From NCBI RefSeq assembly GCF_018736145.1, contig NZ_CP059997.1, positions 5,517,501-5,581,500 on the forward strand: DNA of 64,000 bases. The letters are read 5' to 3'. The DNA comes from Amycolatopsis sp. CA-230715. GTDB lineage: Bacteria; Actinomycetota; Actinomycetes; Mycobacteriales; Pseudonocardiaceae. Positions within the stretch are counted from its first letter, which is position 1. Each line of letters opens with the position of its first letter. Position numbers and translations under genes: made by a program. The notes beneath the pieces were generated by a model that had not been told where the DNA came from, made no database searches, and was given only the letters and a program-made list of their open reading frames with translations. Below are positions 44,516-53,500 of the stretch, piece after piece.

Positions 44516-45634
44516 ATGAGCGAATACCAGTACTACGAATTCTTCGCCGTCGACGAGTATCTCGACGACCAGCAGCAAGCAGAACTTCGAGCGCTGTCCA
44601 CACGCGCTGAAATCACCGCGACGAGCTTCGTCAACGAGTACCACTTCGGCAGTTTCGGCGGTAACCCGGCGACCATGGTGGAGCGCTACTTCGACGCGTT
44701 CCTCTACATCGCCAATTGGGGAACCCACCAGCTCACGCTCAGGATCCCCGAGCAGCTCCTCGACCTCGACCTCGCCGAACGCTACTGCTGCAGCGACGTC
44801 GCTTCCGTACGGCGACATAGCGACAACCTCATCCTCGATCTCCACTCCGAAAACGAAGAAGGAGACTGGGATGAAAGCGACGAGATCCGGCTCGGCGAAC
44901 TGATCCCGGCGCGCACCGACCTCGTCGGCGGCGACCATCGCGCTCTGTACCTCGCCTGGCTACTGGCCGCGCAAACCGACCTCGATCTGGACCATCTAGA
45001 GCCACCGATCCCACCTGGCCTCGCTACTCTGACCGGCCCACTGCGCGCGCTGGCCGACTTCCTCCGGATCGACGAAGACCTGCTGGCGGTCGCCGCACAG
45101 TCCAGCGCCCAGCCAAGCGAACCGGACATCGATCTCGCCGCGTTCGTGAAACGCTTGCCGCAGAAGGAGAAGGACGCGCTCTTGGTCCGAGCGGTCACCG
45201 GCGATCCGCACGTCGCCGCCGAAGTGCGGCGACGCTATCGCCGCCAGTTCGCGGACGCCCCGGAAACTGGTTCGCGCACGGTCGGCGACCTCTTGGACGC
45301 CGCCGAGGCCCGCCAAGCCGAACGCCAGCGCCAAGCCGCCCGTCTCGCCGCGGAGAAGCGCGAGCGGCGCAAGCGCGAACAAGCGGAAGAACGTGAGCGA
45401 CGCATCGACGAGGTCGCCGCGGCGGGTGAGAAAGCATGGCGCCAGGTGGACGCCCTGATCGAAACCAAGCGCCAGGACAACTACGACGCCGCGGTCGCCC
45501 TGCTCTCCGACCTCAAGTCCGCCAACGCCCGAACCGGGGACACCAAGAAGTTCACCGAACGCGTCGAACGCCTACGCGAAGCGCACCGCCGCAAGCCAAG
45601 CCTGCAAGAACGCTTCGACCACGCCGGGCTGTGA
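44516..45634 (+). CDS. Hypothetical protein with C-terminal coiled coil
   Basis: A 372-residue protein. The N-terminal half (MSEYQYYEFFAVDEYLDDQQ onward) is a conserved unknown region with aromatic and acidic residues. From about residue 265 there is a long arginine-, glutamate- and alanine-rich helix (AERQRQAARLAAEKRERRKR) that should form a coiled coil, ending in a short basic tail. ATG 44516 follows CGGGAGCC at correct spacing. The next gene encodes a small SWIM zinc-finger protein 37 bases downstream on the same strand, so a common transcript is likely. No function can be assigned. Similar proteins often sit next to SWIM proteins, which suggests a nucleic-acid-related partnership (inference). 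Confidence 0.75.
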   Translation: MSEYQYYEFFAVDEYLDDQQQAELRALSTRAEITATSFVNEYHFGSFGGNPATMVERYFDAFLYIANWGTHQLTLRIPEQLLDLDLAERYCCSDVASVRRHSDNLILDLHSENEEGDWDESDEIRLGELIPARTDLVGGDHRALYLAWLLAAQTDLDLDHLEPPIPPGLATLTGPLRALADFLRIDEDLLAVAAQSSAQPSEPDIDLAAFVKRLPQKEKDALLVRAVTGDPHVAAEVRRRYRRQFADAPETGSRTVGDLLDAAEARQAERQRQAARLAAEKRERRKREQAEERERRIDEVAAAGEKAWRQVDALIETKRQDNYDAAVALLSDLKSANARTGDTKKFTERVERLREAHRRKPSLQERFDHAGL

Positions 45635-45671
45635 AGCCCTACGACTGCCAGACGACGTAGGTCTCAACGGC

Positions 45672-46037
45672 GTGCGGTTGGATGTCCACGTGGCGATGCG
45701 ACTTGATGCTGAGATGCTGTTGGCTTCGGTGGGGCAGGACCTGTCCGAGTCGGGACGGAAGTGCCTCGCACGGACCGAGATCCGTGACCTCGAAGTTGAG
45801 GACGGCGGTGCCAGCGCGGTCCTCGACGATCCTGATAGCGAGCTCTTCGGCGTATGGGTCGGGGTGGTCAACGGCGTCCTGACCGCGGAGTGCGATTGCG
45901 CCGACGAAGCGCTCGACGATGTGTGCGAGCACGCGGTCGCGGTCGCGCTGAAGGCGTTGGAGAGCGGGTTCACCTTCTCGTCGATCCCGGCCTACGCCGA
46001 AGATGACGACCCCGAGCCGGACACGGCATCCCGATGA
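45672..46037 (+). CDS. Small SWIM zinc-finger protein
   Basis: A 121-residue protein starting at GTG 45672. It is built almost entirely of a SWIM-type finger: a beta-rich lead (DLEVEDGGASAVLDD, VWVGVVNG), then ECDCADEALDDVCEHAVAVALKAL with the CxC and CxH ligands, then an acidic tail. It is the second SWIM protein in the window but unrelated in its flanks to the first. The stop overlaps the next ATG as ATGA, so the two are translationally coupled. The start is uncertain, since no strong ribosome site is seen. Confidence 0.78.
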   Translation: MRLDVHVAMRLDAEMLLASVGQDLSESGRKCLARTEIRDLEVEDGGASAVLDDPDSELFGVWVGVVNGVLTAECDCADEALDDVCEHAVAVALKALESGFTFSSIPAYAEDDDPEPDTASR

Positions 46038-46414
46038 ATCCCCAGAACGAAGCGAAGCTGTGGCAGAAGATCTCCGCCGCCGGTAGCGCGGCGGTCGCCA
46101 AGAACGGCTACGTGACGGCGATCGATGCGCTGCTGGCCACCGGATGGCTGCAACCAGAGAAGGTCGAAGAATGGCGGCGCGGCCGCGTGTCCTACCTGGA
46201 ACAGGTGATCGTCGCCAGCCTGCCCAAGGTCAGTACCGCGATGCGGGTCTTCCGCAAATGGACGAAGAGCGCGGGCCTGCGCCCCAGCGAGACGGTCTAC
46301 GTCAGCTGGACCAAGGATCGCCGGAAACTCCGGTTTTCCAAGTCGGGTAACCCGGAAATCGAGCGTGCGTACCGCACCCACTGGCTGCCGCCAAAACCCA
46401 GCTCGGCAGACTGA
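46034..46414 (+). CDS. Hypothetical protein coupled to SWIM protein
   Basis: A 126-residue basic protein, ATGA-coupled to the SWIM gene. It has a helical N-terminal half (KLWQKISAAGSAAVAKNGYVTAIDALL, WRRGRVSYLEQVIVASLPKVSTAMRVF) and a C-terminal beta-like part (ETVYVSWTKDRRKLRFSKSG). No family is recognised. Coupling and size suggest an obligate partner of the small SWIM protein. It converges on the gene at 46428. Confidence 0.75.
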   Translation: MNPQNEAKLWQKISAAGSAAVAKNGYVTAIDALLATGWLQPEKVEEWRRGRVSYLEQVIVASLPKVSTAMRVFRKWTKSAGLRPSETVYVSWTKDRRKLRFSKSGNPEIERAYRTHWLPPKPSSAD

Positions 46415-46427
46415 GTCAAGCACACGA

Positions 46428-47198
46428 TCAGTCGAAGAGGCCGCCCTGCGTAGGGGATTCCGTGCGGAGATCGCGCCCCCATTCACGGATGGTGGCGTCG
46501 GCATCGTCCGCGGCCAACGCCTCCGCGCGCTCGACCTCACCCCACGAGGCCAACCGCTCCAACGCCGCCTTGCGCGACGTCCCGTGGTTCCCTTGCAGCG
46601 CGAACTCGACCACCATGCGCGCCTGCTCCGCGTCCAGTTCGTCCGCGGCGTTCACCGCTCCCGTCGCTACCGCCGCGCCCTCCCGAGGCGGCAGCGCACG
46701 CGTACGCGCGAGTACGTCCGCGGGCGCGGCCAGCTTCCGGACGAGGACACGCTCGGCAGCCCAAGACCGCAGTGGCGGCGGCACGTCCCGCTCGGCGGTC
46801 ACCTGCGTGTTCGGATCCTCCCGCACCATACGATGCCGCGACGAATCGAGATCGAACTCGATGGAGGTGCTGCCGATCCAGCTGAGCGGATGGGCGTATC
46901 GGACCTTTCTCGACCACAGCAACTCTTCGGCGAGCCGATCCAGCTCGGCATCGTCGAGGATCCCCGTGGCCACGATGTCGGCCAGCACGCGAGCGCTGGT
47001 GCGCCGCCACCGGGGGTCCGTGCACAGCAACAGCGCCGAACCGCCCGCACCCGGCTGCCCCGCTTCGTGCAGGCGCCGGAAGGCGTCGACCGCGACGGAC
47101 GGCGCCAGCGAACGGAGGCTGGTCACAGTCACCAGCAACCGCCACAGTTCTTGCGCATCAGCCACATCTGTCAGCAGATCATCGTCCACGCTCGCCAT
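46428..47198 (-). CDS. Hypothetical helical-repeat-like protein
   Basis: A 256-residue, mostly helical protein with alanine- and leucine-rich segments reminiscent of HEAT-like repeats (AADELDAEQARMVVEFALQGNHGTSRKAALERLASW). ATG 47198 is chosen because TTGGAGA precedes it; upstream in-frame codons read as non-coding. It lies 13 bases downstream of the 87-residue gene on the same strand and is probably the last gene of that small operon. No catalytic motif is visible and no function is assigned. Confidence 0.72.
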   Translation of the reverse strand: MASVDDDLLTDVADAQELWRLLVTVTSLRSLAPSVAVDAFRRLHEAGQPGAGGSALLLCTDPRWRRTSARVLADIVATGILDDAELDRLAEELLWSRKVRYAHPLSWIGSTSIEFDLDSSRHRMVREDPNTQVTAERDVPPPLRSWAAERVLVRKLAAPADVLARTRALPPREGAAVATGAVNAADELDAEQARMVVEFALQGNHGTSRKAALERLASWGEVERAEALAADDADATIREWGRDLRTESPTQGGLFD

Positions 47199-47211
47199 TC
47201 TCCAACATGGT

Positions 47212-47475
47212 TCAGCGCCAAGGACATTCCGGATGCTGTTCGTACGCGGTGGTGAGCTGCCGCAACGTCGTGTCCCGAATCCACCGCGCGTTACCGACCG
47301 CGGCGCGCCGATCACCTTCAGTCTCGTAGACGTGCCGCTCGGAGATCGTGACAAGATCGTCGAGATCAGCGAGCAGATTGTCGAGCGCCTCGCCCAACGA
47401 ATGCCGCTCGTTCGCGAACATCCTGAGCAGAAACCCCATCCGCTCGCGTACGTCCTCGTCCGAGAGCCGGTTCAC
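47212..47475 (-). CDS. Small hypothetical protein
   Basis: An 87-residue helical, acidic protein starting at GTG 47475. The start overlaps the stop of the upstream 64-residue gene (GTGA). The composition suggests two helical hairpins (VRERMGFLLRMFANERHSLGE and LDNLLADLDDLVTISERHVY). No family is recognised. It is the third of four same-strand genes running from 47869 to 46428. Confidence 0.7.
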   Translation of the reverse strand: MNRLSDEDVRERMGFLLRMFANERHSLGEALDNLLADLDDLVTISERHVYETEGDRRAAVGNARWIRDTTLRQLTTAYEQHPECPWR

Positions 47476-47666
47476 TGGCCGTCGATTTCGTCAACACGGG
47501 CGAGCAGGCACCTGCCGAGGTCGACGAACTCGTGCCCGAGATCGCGAAGGTTCTCCGCGAACTGATCAGGATTGCGCTCATGCGAAAGCCTGATCGGCGC
47601 TGCGCGATCGACACCCCGCGCCAGCTCCTCGACCCGATCGACCAGCGCGCGATCAACCGGATCCAT
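47472..47666 (-). CDS. Small hypothetical protein
   Basis: A 64-residue protein, ATG 47666, mostly helical and acidic (DRVEELARGVDRAA, DQFAENLRDLGHEFVDLGRCLLARVDEI). It overlaps the previous stop by one base and the next start by four, so it lies inside a tightly coupled run. Coupling and lengths resemble small actinobacterial multi-gene units next to XRE/DUF397 regulators. No function is assigned. Confidence 0.7.
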   Translation of the reverse strand: MDPVDRALVDRVEELARGVDRAAPIRLSHERNPDQFAENLRDLGHEFVDLGRCLLARVDEIDGQ

Positions 47667-47869
47667 CAGCGCCTCCCGCACGCGGGGCACTCGCGCATCC
47701 CAGCGAGGTACCGACCGTCGGCCGCGATGCACGGCGCGCCACAACTCGCGATGTACCCCATCAGGTTCCCCTCGAGGTTGAACCACGGCCGCGCACCGCG
47801 AGGCACGAAATGCCGTCGCCGATCCGCCACACCTAGCTCCTCGGCCATCCACTTCCCGACCGTCTTCAT
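47666..47869 (-). CDS. Small zinc-ribbon-like hypothetical protein
   Basis: A 67-residue protein starting at ATG 47869. Two cysteine pairs, CGAPC in the middle and CPAC in the C-terminal CPACGRR, are spaced like a zinc ribbon. Aromatic and glycine residues lie between (WFNLEGNLMGYIAS). It is the first gene of the coupled minus-strand run and is divergent from the XRE regulator across 168 bases. It may bind DNA, RNA or a protein partner; this is inference from the cysteines only. Confidence 0.7.
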   Translation of the reverse strand: MKTVGKWMAEELGVADRRRHFVPRGARPWFNLEGNLMGYIASCGAPCIAADGRYLAGMRECPACGRR

Positions 47870-47946
47870 CGGCGCCTCCCACGCTGATAAGACCCGGCCC
47901 TCGGACCTGGGCAGGACTGAGGACCGGGCCGCATCAACGTACGACA

Positions 47947-47956
47947 CGTATATACG
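47947..47956. promoter_or_regulatory. CGTATATACG palindrome in divergent promoter region
   Basis: A perfect 10-bp AT-centred palindrome in the gap between the zinc-ribbon gene and the XRE regulator, 81 bases before the XRE start. The surrounding sequence (47941-47965) is the most AT-rich part of the gap. It could be an operator for the XRE protein or part of a -10 region. Confidence 0.35.
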
Positions 47957-48037
47957 CACTAGCTACCCATCAGGCGTGGTTCACTCTTTCGATACGGCTT
48001 GATTCGTCTAAGCTCGCGACGACGAAGGGAGCCCACC

Positions 48038-48883
48038 GTGCCCGCTACGCCCGGACCAGGCGTGCGCCGCCGCTACGTCGGCAAGACGTTGCGTCGCCAC
48101 CGCGAGGCCCGCGACATGCGCGTATCCGCGGTCGCGAAGAAGCTCGGCATCTCGCAGCCGTCACTGACCCGAATCGAAAACGGCCGCAACGCGATCATGG
48201 CGCGGCACGTCTACAAGCTCTGCGAGATCTACGGCCTCGGCAAACGGGACACCGACCGCCTGATCCGCCTGGCCGAAGAGTCCCGCGAACGCGGCTGGTG
48301 GGAGTCGTACTCCGATGTCATCAGCGACTGGTTCGAGATCTACGCCAGCCTTGAAGCCGACGCGGATCAGATCCTGATCTACGAATCCGAGTTCGTCCCC
48401 GGCCTGTTCCAGACCCCCGGCTACGTACGCGCAGGCTTCCAAGCTGGCAACCCCGGGGCATCCGAAGCCGCTGGTCATCGCATCGTCGACCTCCGGCAGG
48501 CCCGTCAACTGCGGCTTCAGGATCGAGACATCACCGCATTGGTCAGCGAGGGTGCGGTCCGGCGTGTCGTCGGTGGCCCGGACGTCATGCGCGCCCAGCT
48601 GGAGTACCTGATCACGGTCATCGAGAAGCAACACGCCAAGATCCAGATTGTCCCGTTCAGCGTCGGTGCTCACCCGGCGATGAACGGCCCGTTCTACCTG
48701 CTGAAGTTCCCGGACGTGGACGAGATCGACCTCGTGTACATGGAAAACGAGCGAGGCGGGATGTACTTCGAGCGGCCCGCTGACCTGCTCCGTTACACCG
48801 ACATCTTCGCGCGTACCGCGCAAGTCGCGCTCTCAACAGCGGAAAGCGCCGCCCTGCTGCGTAAAATCGCCCAGGAGATGTAG
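48038..48883 (+). CDS. XRE-family regulator with DUF5753 domain
   Basis: A 281-residue protein. The N-terminal helix-turn-helix (about residues 10-70, with VSAVAKKLGISQPSLTRIENGR) is followed by the DUF5753 region typical of actinomycete XRE proteins (RERGWWESYSD, YESEFVPGLFQTPGYVRA, PFSVGAHPAMNGPFYLL). GTG 48038 follows GAAGGGAG at good spacing. Relatives act as regulators in development or antibiotic loci and are usually paired with a DUF397 protein, as here. The next gene begins 27 bases after the stop. Confidence 0.92.
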   Translation: MPATPGPGVRRRYVGKTLRRHREARDMRVSAVAKKLGISQPSLTRIENGRNAIMARHVYKLCEIYGLGKRDTDRLIRLAEESRERGWWESYSDVISDWFEIYASLEADADQILIYESEFVPGLFQTPGYVRAGFQAGNPGASEAAGHRIVDLRQARQLRLQDRDITALVSEGAVRRVVGGPDVMRAQLEYLITVIEKQHAKIQIVPFSVGAHPAMNGPFYLLKFPDVDEIDLVYMENERGGMYFERPADLLRYTDIFARTAQVALSTAESAALLRKIAQEM

Positions 48884-48910
48884 GACCTGGGCGAAGAGGA
48901 AGGGGCGGTC

Positions 48911-49111
48911 ATGACGGACCTCCCTGCGCTGAACTGGCGCAAGAGCAGCTACAGCAACAACAACGGCGGCGCCTGCGTCGAGGTAGCCACCACCCCCGAC
49001 GGCGGCCGCTACGTCCGCGACACGAAGGACCGCTCCCTCCCCCCGCACTACTTCACCGCCCCCGCCTGGCGCACCTTCATCGTTGACATCAAAATCAGCA
49101 GCTTCGACTGA
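48911..49111 (+). CDS. DUF397 protein
   Basis: A 66-residue protein with the family pattern LNWRKSSYSNNNGGACVEVA and VRDTKDR. DUF397 proteins are small partners of XRE/DUF5753 regulators in actinomycetes, in pairs that include described toxin-antitoxin-like and developmental regulators. GGAAGGGGCGG precedes ATG 48911. It is cotranscribed with the regulator and converges on the nuclease-associated pair. Confidence 0.92.
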   Translation: MTDLPALNWRKSSYSNNNGGACVEVATTPDGGRYVRDTKDRSLPPHYFTAPAWRTFIVDIKISSFD

Positions 49112-49143
49112 CTTGTCGTTGCGCCCGGCTGTTCGCTATCCGG

Positions 49144-49581
49144 TTACAGCTGTGGCCCGGTCTCTGCCTCGGGTCGGTGTCTGGGCGTGAAGAAAAGTCG
49201 AACTAGTCTGTGGTCCAAGAAGACCGAGATCGAGGACAGCAGTGTTGCCTGTGCGTCGCGCGCACGTATCGCGGCAGCGCCGTCGTCACTGAGAAGCCAG
49301 TCTTCCAACAGGGCGGGTAGTGCGAACCGGAGCCGGAAGTCGTCGCTGCCGTCGGCAGGCACGATCACCCAGTCGCCAGCGGCGACCCCGCGGTTGGCGA
49401 ACTCGATTCTCACATCGATGTTCTCCCCGTTGCGATCGACGTAGTAGCGCAAACTCTGCGGCTCGTCGGGGCGCAGAACCAGGACGAAAGGTGCTGCGGG
49501 GAAACCCAGCATGAGACCGTCGTCCGGGTAATCAGCAAGCCCGCCCGCGATGTCAGCGAGCAAGTTAGGCGGAACGTTCAC
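49144..49581 (-). CDS. Hypothetical protein coupled to a predicted nuclease
   Basis: A 145-residue acidic protein with beta-strand-rich character (FVLVLRPDEPQSLRYYVDRNGENIDVRIEF, DWVIVPADGSDDFRLRFALP) and a helical end (AAIRARDAQATLLSSISVFLDHRL). The ATG at 49581 overlaps the upstream nuclease stop as ATGA, so it is made together with it. No family is recognised. It could be an effector, an inhibitor or an accessory subunit of the nuclease. Confidence 0.72.
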   Translation of the reverse strand: MNVPPNLLADIAGGLADYPDDGLMLGFPAAPFVLVLRPDEPQSLRYYVDRNGENIDVRIEFANRGVAAGDWVIVPADGSDDFRLRFALPALLEDWLLSDDGAAAIRARDAQATLLSSISVFLDHRLVRLFFTPRHRPEAETGPQL

Positions 49582-50261
49582 CGGTTCCGCGAGGGTGCGG
49601 TTAAGTATTTGTGACTTCCATGTGGGTGATCCAACTCTTCGCCGTCAGGTCGCTTCATCGCGGCGCTGTCGTCGGTCCATGTTCCGAGAATATTTCGTAG
49701 CGCGCGGCGGAATTCTCCGAGAGGGAACGAAGAATTAGTGTTAGTGACGAAGTTGTAAAGTTCGCGAGCGGCTTGGTCTACGGTGTTGAGTAGGCCGCTG
49801 AATGCGGGGCTCGATAGATCGATCAGGGAGATCTGCTGAGCAAGCGCGTAGCGCTGAGCAGGTTGACTGAATCCAGAGGTTGAGAACAGGGCGTAACGAT
49901 AATGGTGGCGTCGCATGGGAATGCGACGCTGTCTTTCGGTGTCTGTGGCGTATTGCTCGTTTACATCATGTATGACGCCGTGCGCGTTGCGCACGTCCCG
50001 AATACCTGGCTTGGCTTGGCGATATTTCGCCTCGACGAATACGCGGAGCGGTAAAGAGAACGGCGTTGGTATGGTCAATTCACCGAGCACGTCGGCCTGG
50101 TGATCGGCGCCTCGGCCACGCGCGACTAACCCCTGTTTATTAAACGACAGTGCATCTGGATCTTGTTCAGGACTCACCAGTAGGCGGTAGCCGTTGGTAT
50201 GCAGCAGTCGTGCAAGCATTTCTTCAAGGATGTAGCCACGCAGAGCTTCAAGGGTGACCAC
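49578..50261 (-). CDS. Predicted PD-(D/E)xK restriction-like endonuclease
   Basis: A 227-residue protein starting at GTG 50261 with AGGAGG nine bases upstream. An N-terminal helical part (LEALRGYILEEMLARLLHTNGYRLL) precedes an Mrr-like core: GRGADHQADVLGEL supplies the aspartate and RVFVEAKYR the ExK, in the usual beta-strand spacing of PD-(D/E)xK nucleases. The C-terminal half is unlike characterised Mrr proteins. It is coupled to a 145-residue partner. Codon use is less GC-rich than the surroundings. A defence role next to the type I operon is likely but unproven. Confidence 0.75.
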   Translation of the reverse strand: MVTLEALRGYILEEMLARLLHTNGYRLLVSPEQDPDALSFNKQGLVARGRGADHQADVLGELTIPTPFSLPLRVFVEAKYRQAKPGIRDVRNAHGVIHDVNEQYATDTERQRRIPMRRHHYRYALFSTSGFSQPAQRYALAQQISLIDLSSPAFSGLLNTVDQAARELYNFVTNTNSSFPLGEFRRALRNILGTWTDDSAAMKRPDGEELDHPHGSHKYLTAPSRNR

Positions 50262-50576
50262 GTTCGATAGCCTCCTGAATATAGGGCGCTTCGGCTAAGG
50301 GGCGGCAGAGCGGTCCACCGAACGCAGAAGTCCTGTGTTGATCGCGCACATTGGCGGAAATCTCCCGGCCTGCCCGGTCGGAAGCGTTGACGTCAACGCG
50401 GAGCCTCGGCCGGTTCAGCAGCATCACGTACCCCTCGACTACTGACAGTACCGAACTGTGGCGGTCTTGGCAGCCGCCCGCGCGGTCGTAGTTGGCGTCT
50501 CGGCGGTCCTTTGCGATCTTCTGCCGCGAGCGTCGACGTTTTCGACGGCTGCGGACTCAGGTGTTTCGATCGTCCT
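50262..50576. other. Intergenic stretch upstream of the nuclease gene
   Basis: These 315 bases separate the hsdR stop from the nuclease gene start. I see no credible coding sequence. It contains the ribosome site for the nuclease gene and a perfect 16-bp palindrome, and should hold the promoter of the nuclease pair and the 3' end of the restriction operon transcript. Confidence 0.6.
50384..50399. promoter_or_regulatory. 16-bp perfect palindrome
   Basis: GCGTTGACGTCAACGC lies 122 bases upstream of the nuclease start. It could be an operator for the nuclease pair. In a window of this size one perfect 16-mer palindrome is expected by chance, so only its intergenic place makes it worth noting. 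Confidence 0.3.
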
Positions 50577-53500
50577 TCAACGGCCCCATTCGCGCACCGC
50601 ATCTCGTATCGCCATTGTCTCCATCTGCTCGATTACGAGCTTGATGGCTTCGGGCTGCTTGTCCGGCGGGTACTTGTACTTGACCAGGAGCCGCTTCACC
50701 GACGAGCGGAGCTTCGCGCGCACGTCGTCGCGGACGGTCCAGTCGGTCTTGACATCGCGCTTCATCACACCGACGAGTTCGCGGGCGATTTTGGCAAGAA
50801 CGTCCTCGCCTTGGATGTCGACAGCGGACTCGTTGTTGCTAACTGCGTCATAGAACGCGAGTTCATCGGTGCCTAGCGGCGGTGAGAAGTGCTTGCCTCG
50901 GTCGGCTTCCGCGGCGACCTCCTTGGCCATTTCGATGAGCTCGGCGATGATTTCGGCGGAGGTGAGCTGCTGGTTGGTGTACTTGCGCATGAGCTCGGTG
51001 ATGCGCTCGGCGAACGCTCGCTGCCGCACAAGGTTGTGCCGGGTGACGCGGGCAGATTCCTCGTTGATCAGAGACCGCAGCGCTTCGATCGCCAGATGCG
51101 GGTTGTCGGCCTGCTGCGTCTTGCGCCGGTACTCGGGTGTGAGGTCGGACAGCGACGGCTTCGGAATGCCCGCGGCCTCGTAGATGTCTACGACACCCCT
51201 GGTACCGGTGGAATCCGCGACGAGCGCGGTGAGCATCCGCTCGATGTCCTCGGGCACAGGCTTTCCTTCAGCCTGGCGCTCTCGTGCATCGAACTTCGCC
51301 ATCCACTTGCGTGTCTCCTCGAAAAACGCGGCTGTGCGGTGTAGCTCTTCCAACTGGCCGCGGCTGCCAGAACACAGAGCCCAGGCGCGCGCAAGCTGGC
51401 TGCTGAGCTTGCGGAACCGGTCGCCGAGCGACTCCTCACCCGGCTCGACCTGGTTACCCGGTGTGCGGGGGGAGCGAAGGTAGTTCGTGAGTCCCTTGAC
51501 CGCGTAGATGAACCCGTTCTTTCGATCGGACATGGTCTTACGCCACGGATAACCGGAGCAAAGCTGTTCGAGTTGGCGTATCAACGCCGTGGTGAGCGCT
51601 ACCACTTCCTCAATTGTCTTACCGACAGGCTTCTTCTGCTGGTCGTTCTCGGTGTATTCACCGAGAGCCCGCCTGAGATCGTCACCCAACGGAGCGTAAG
51701 CGACCAGCAGCCCGTCCTGCTTGCCGCGGAAGGTGCGGTTGACGCGCGCGAGGGTCTGCATGAGCAGGGCGCCCTTGATCCGCCGGTCGACGTAGAGTGT
51801 GTGCAGCGGAGGTGAGTCGTAGCCGGTGAGCATCATGTCCTTGACGATCACCAGTTGCAGCTCATCGTCGGGGTCGCGCAGCCGCTGCTTTATGGTTTTG
51901 TTCTGGCCTTCTCGCCGCACGTGTTCGGAGATGGGCGGCTTGTCGGAGGCGTCGCCTGAGTAGACGACTTTGATGACGCCCTTGTCGATGGCTTTGTCAT
52001 GCCAGCCGGGCCGCAATGTCGTGATCGCGGCGTAGAGCTTGGCGCAGATCTCTCGTGTGTCGCATACGATTATCGCTTTGCCTGGGCTGGAGATGAATTG
52101 CCGCATTGCCTCCGACCGGGCTTCCCAGTGCTCGACGACGTGGGTGGCGAGCGCAGCGATGCGTTCGGGGGCGCCGTAGACGGTGTTGAGGCGGGCGACC
52201 GCCTGCTCGACTTTGGCGCGCTCGGCGTCGTCAAGTCCGATGGTGGCCTCGTCGGCGGCCTGGTTCAGAGTTTCCTCGGATACTTCTTCGGTGAGTCCGA
52301 CCTTGATCAGCCAGGGGTCGAAGTAGACGGGAACGGTCGCGCCGTCCTCGACGGCCCGGGTGAGGTCGTAGATGTCGATGTAGTCGCCGAAGACCTCACG
52401 GGTGTTGCGGTCGGAGAAGGAGATCGGGGTCCCGGTGAAGGCGATGAGTACCGCGTTCGGCAGCGCGTCCTTAAGATGCCGTGCGTAGCCATCGAGGTCA
52501 TCGTAATGGCTGCGGTGGGCTTCATCGGCGATGACGATGATGTTCCGGCGATCCGACAGCCGTGGGTGCTCGGCCCCCGCGCGTTTTTCGGCTTTGCTGC
52601 GTCCGAACTTCTGCAAGGTCGTGAAGTAGATACCGCCGGTGGTGCGGTTGGACAGTTCATCGCGCAGCTGTGCGCGGGTGGTGACCTTGACGGGCTTCTC
52701 GTCGAGCAACAGGGACCGGTTAAACGTGTCGAACAGCTGCCCGTCGAGCTCCTTGCGGTCGGTGACGACGACGACGGTCGGGTTCTTCAATGCGGGCTGG
52801 GTGCCGACGAGATGGGTGTAGAGCTCCATCTCCATCGACTTACCGGACCCCTGCGTGTGCCAGACGACGCCTGCTTTGCCGTTACTGGCCACGGCGTCGA
52901 CCGTGGTCCCGACCGCTTTGGTGACCACGAAGTACTGGTGCGGCTTGGCGATCCGCTTCACGTAGCCGTCGGCGCCCTCGTCGAACGCGACGAAGTTCCG
53001 CTGTAGTTGGAGGAACCGCTCGGTGTTGAACACCCCATCGATGAGCACCTCGATCTCCAACCGGGGCTGCTTATCGACGGTCTCGGCTCCGAAGTCGACA
53101 GGCTTGCCGTCGTCATCGACGTTCCACGGCGAGAAGTGGTTCAGGGGTGTGAACGGTGTGCCATACCGCGCGGCAATTCCGTCGCTGATCACCGTGAGCA
53201 CTGCGAACCGGAACGCCATCGGAAACTCGCGCAGATACGTGCCGAGCTGCGCGTGCGCGTCATTGAGATCCGCATCCTCCGCCCCGGCCTGCTTGAGCTC
53301 GAAGATCGCGACCGGAAATCCGTTCATATAACATATGATGTCGAAACGTCGTTCGTGCTCCAGAGACTTCAGAGTCACCTGGTTGACAGCGAGAAAATCA
53401 TTCTCCTCCGGCCGGTGGCCGACCAATCGGATCGTCGGAGTCTGCTCGCTCCCCTCTGAATCCGTATAACTGATTTTGCGATACCCGTGCACGAGGACGT

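Noticed and set aside
51999..53006. A 335-codon plus-strand frame inside hsdR
   Set aside because: It is antisense to the HsdR motor motifs and has no family resemblance.
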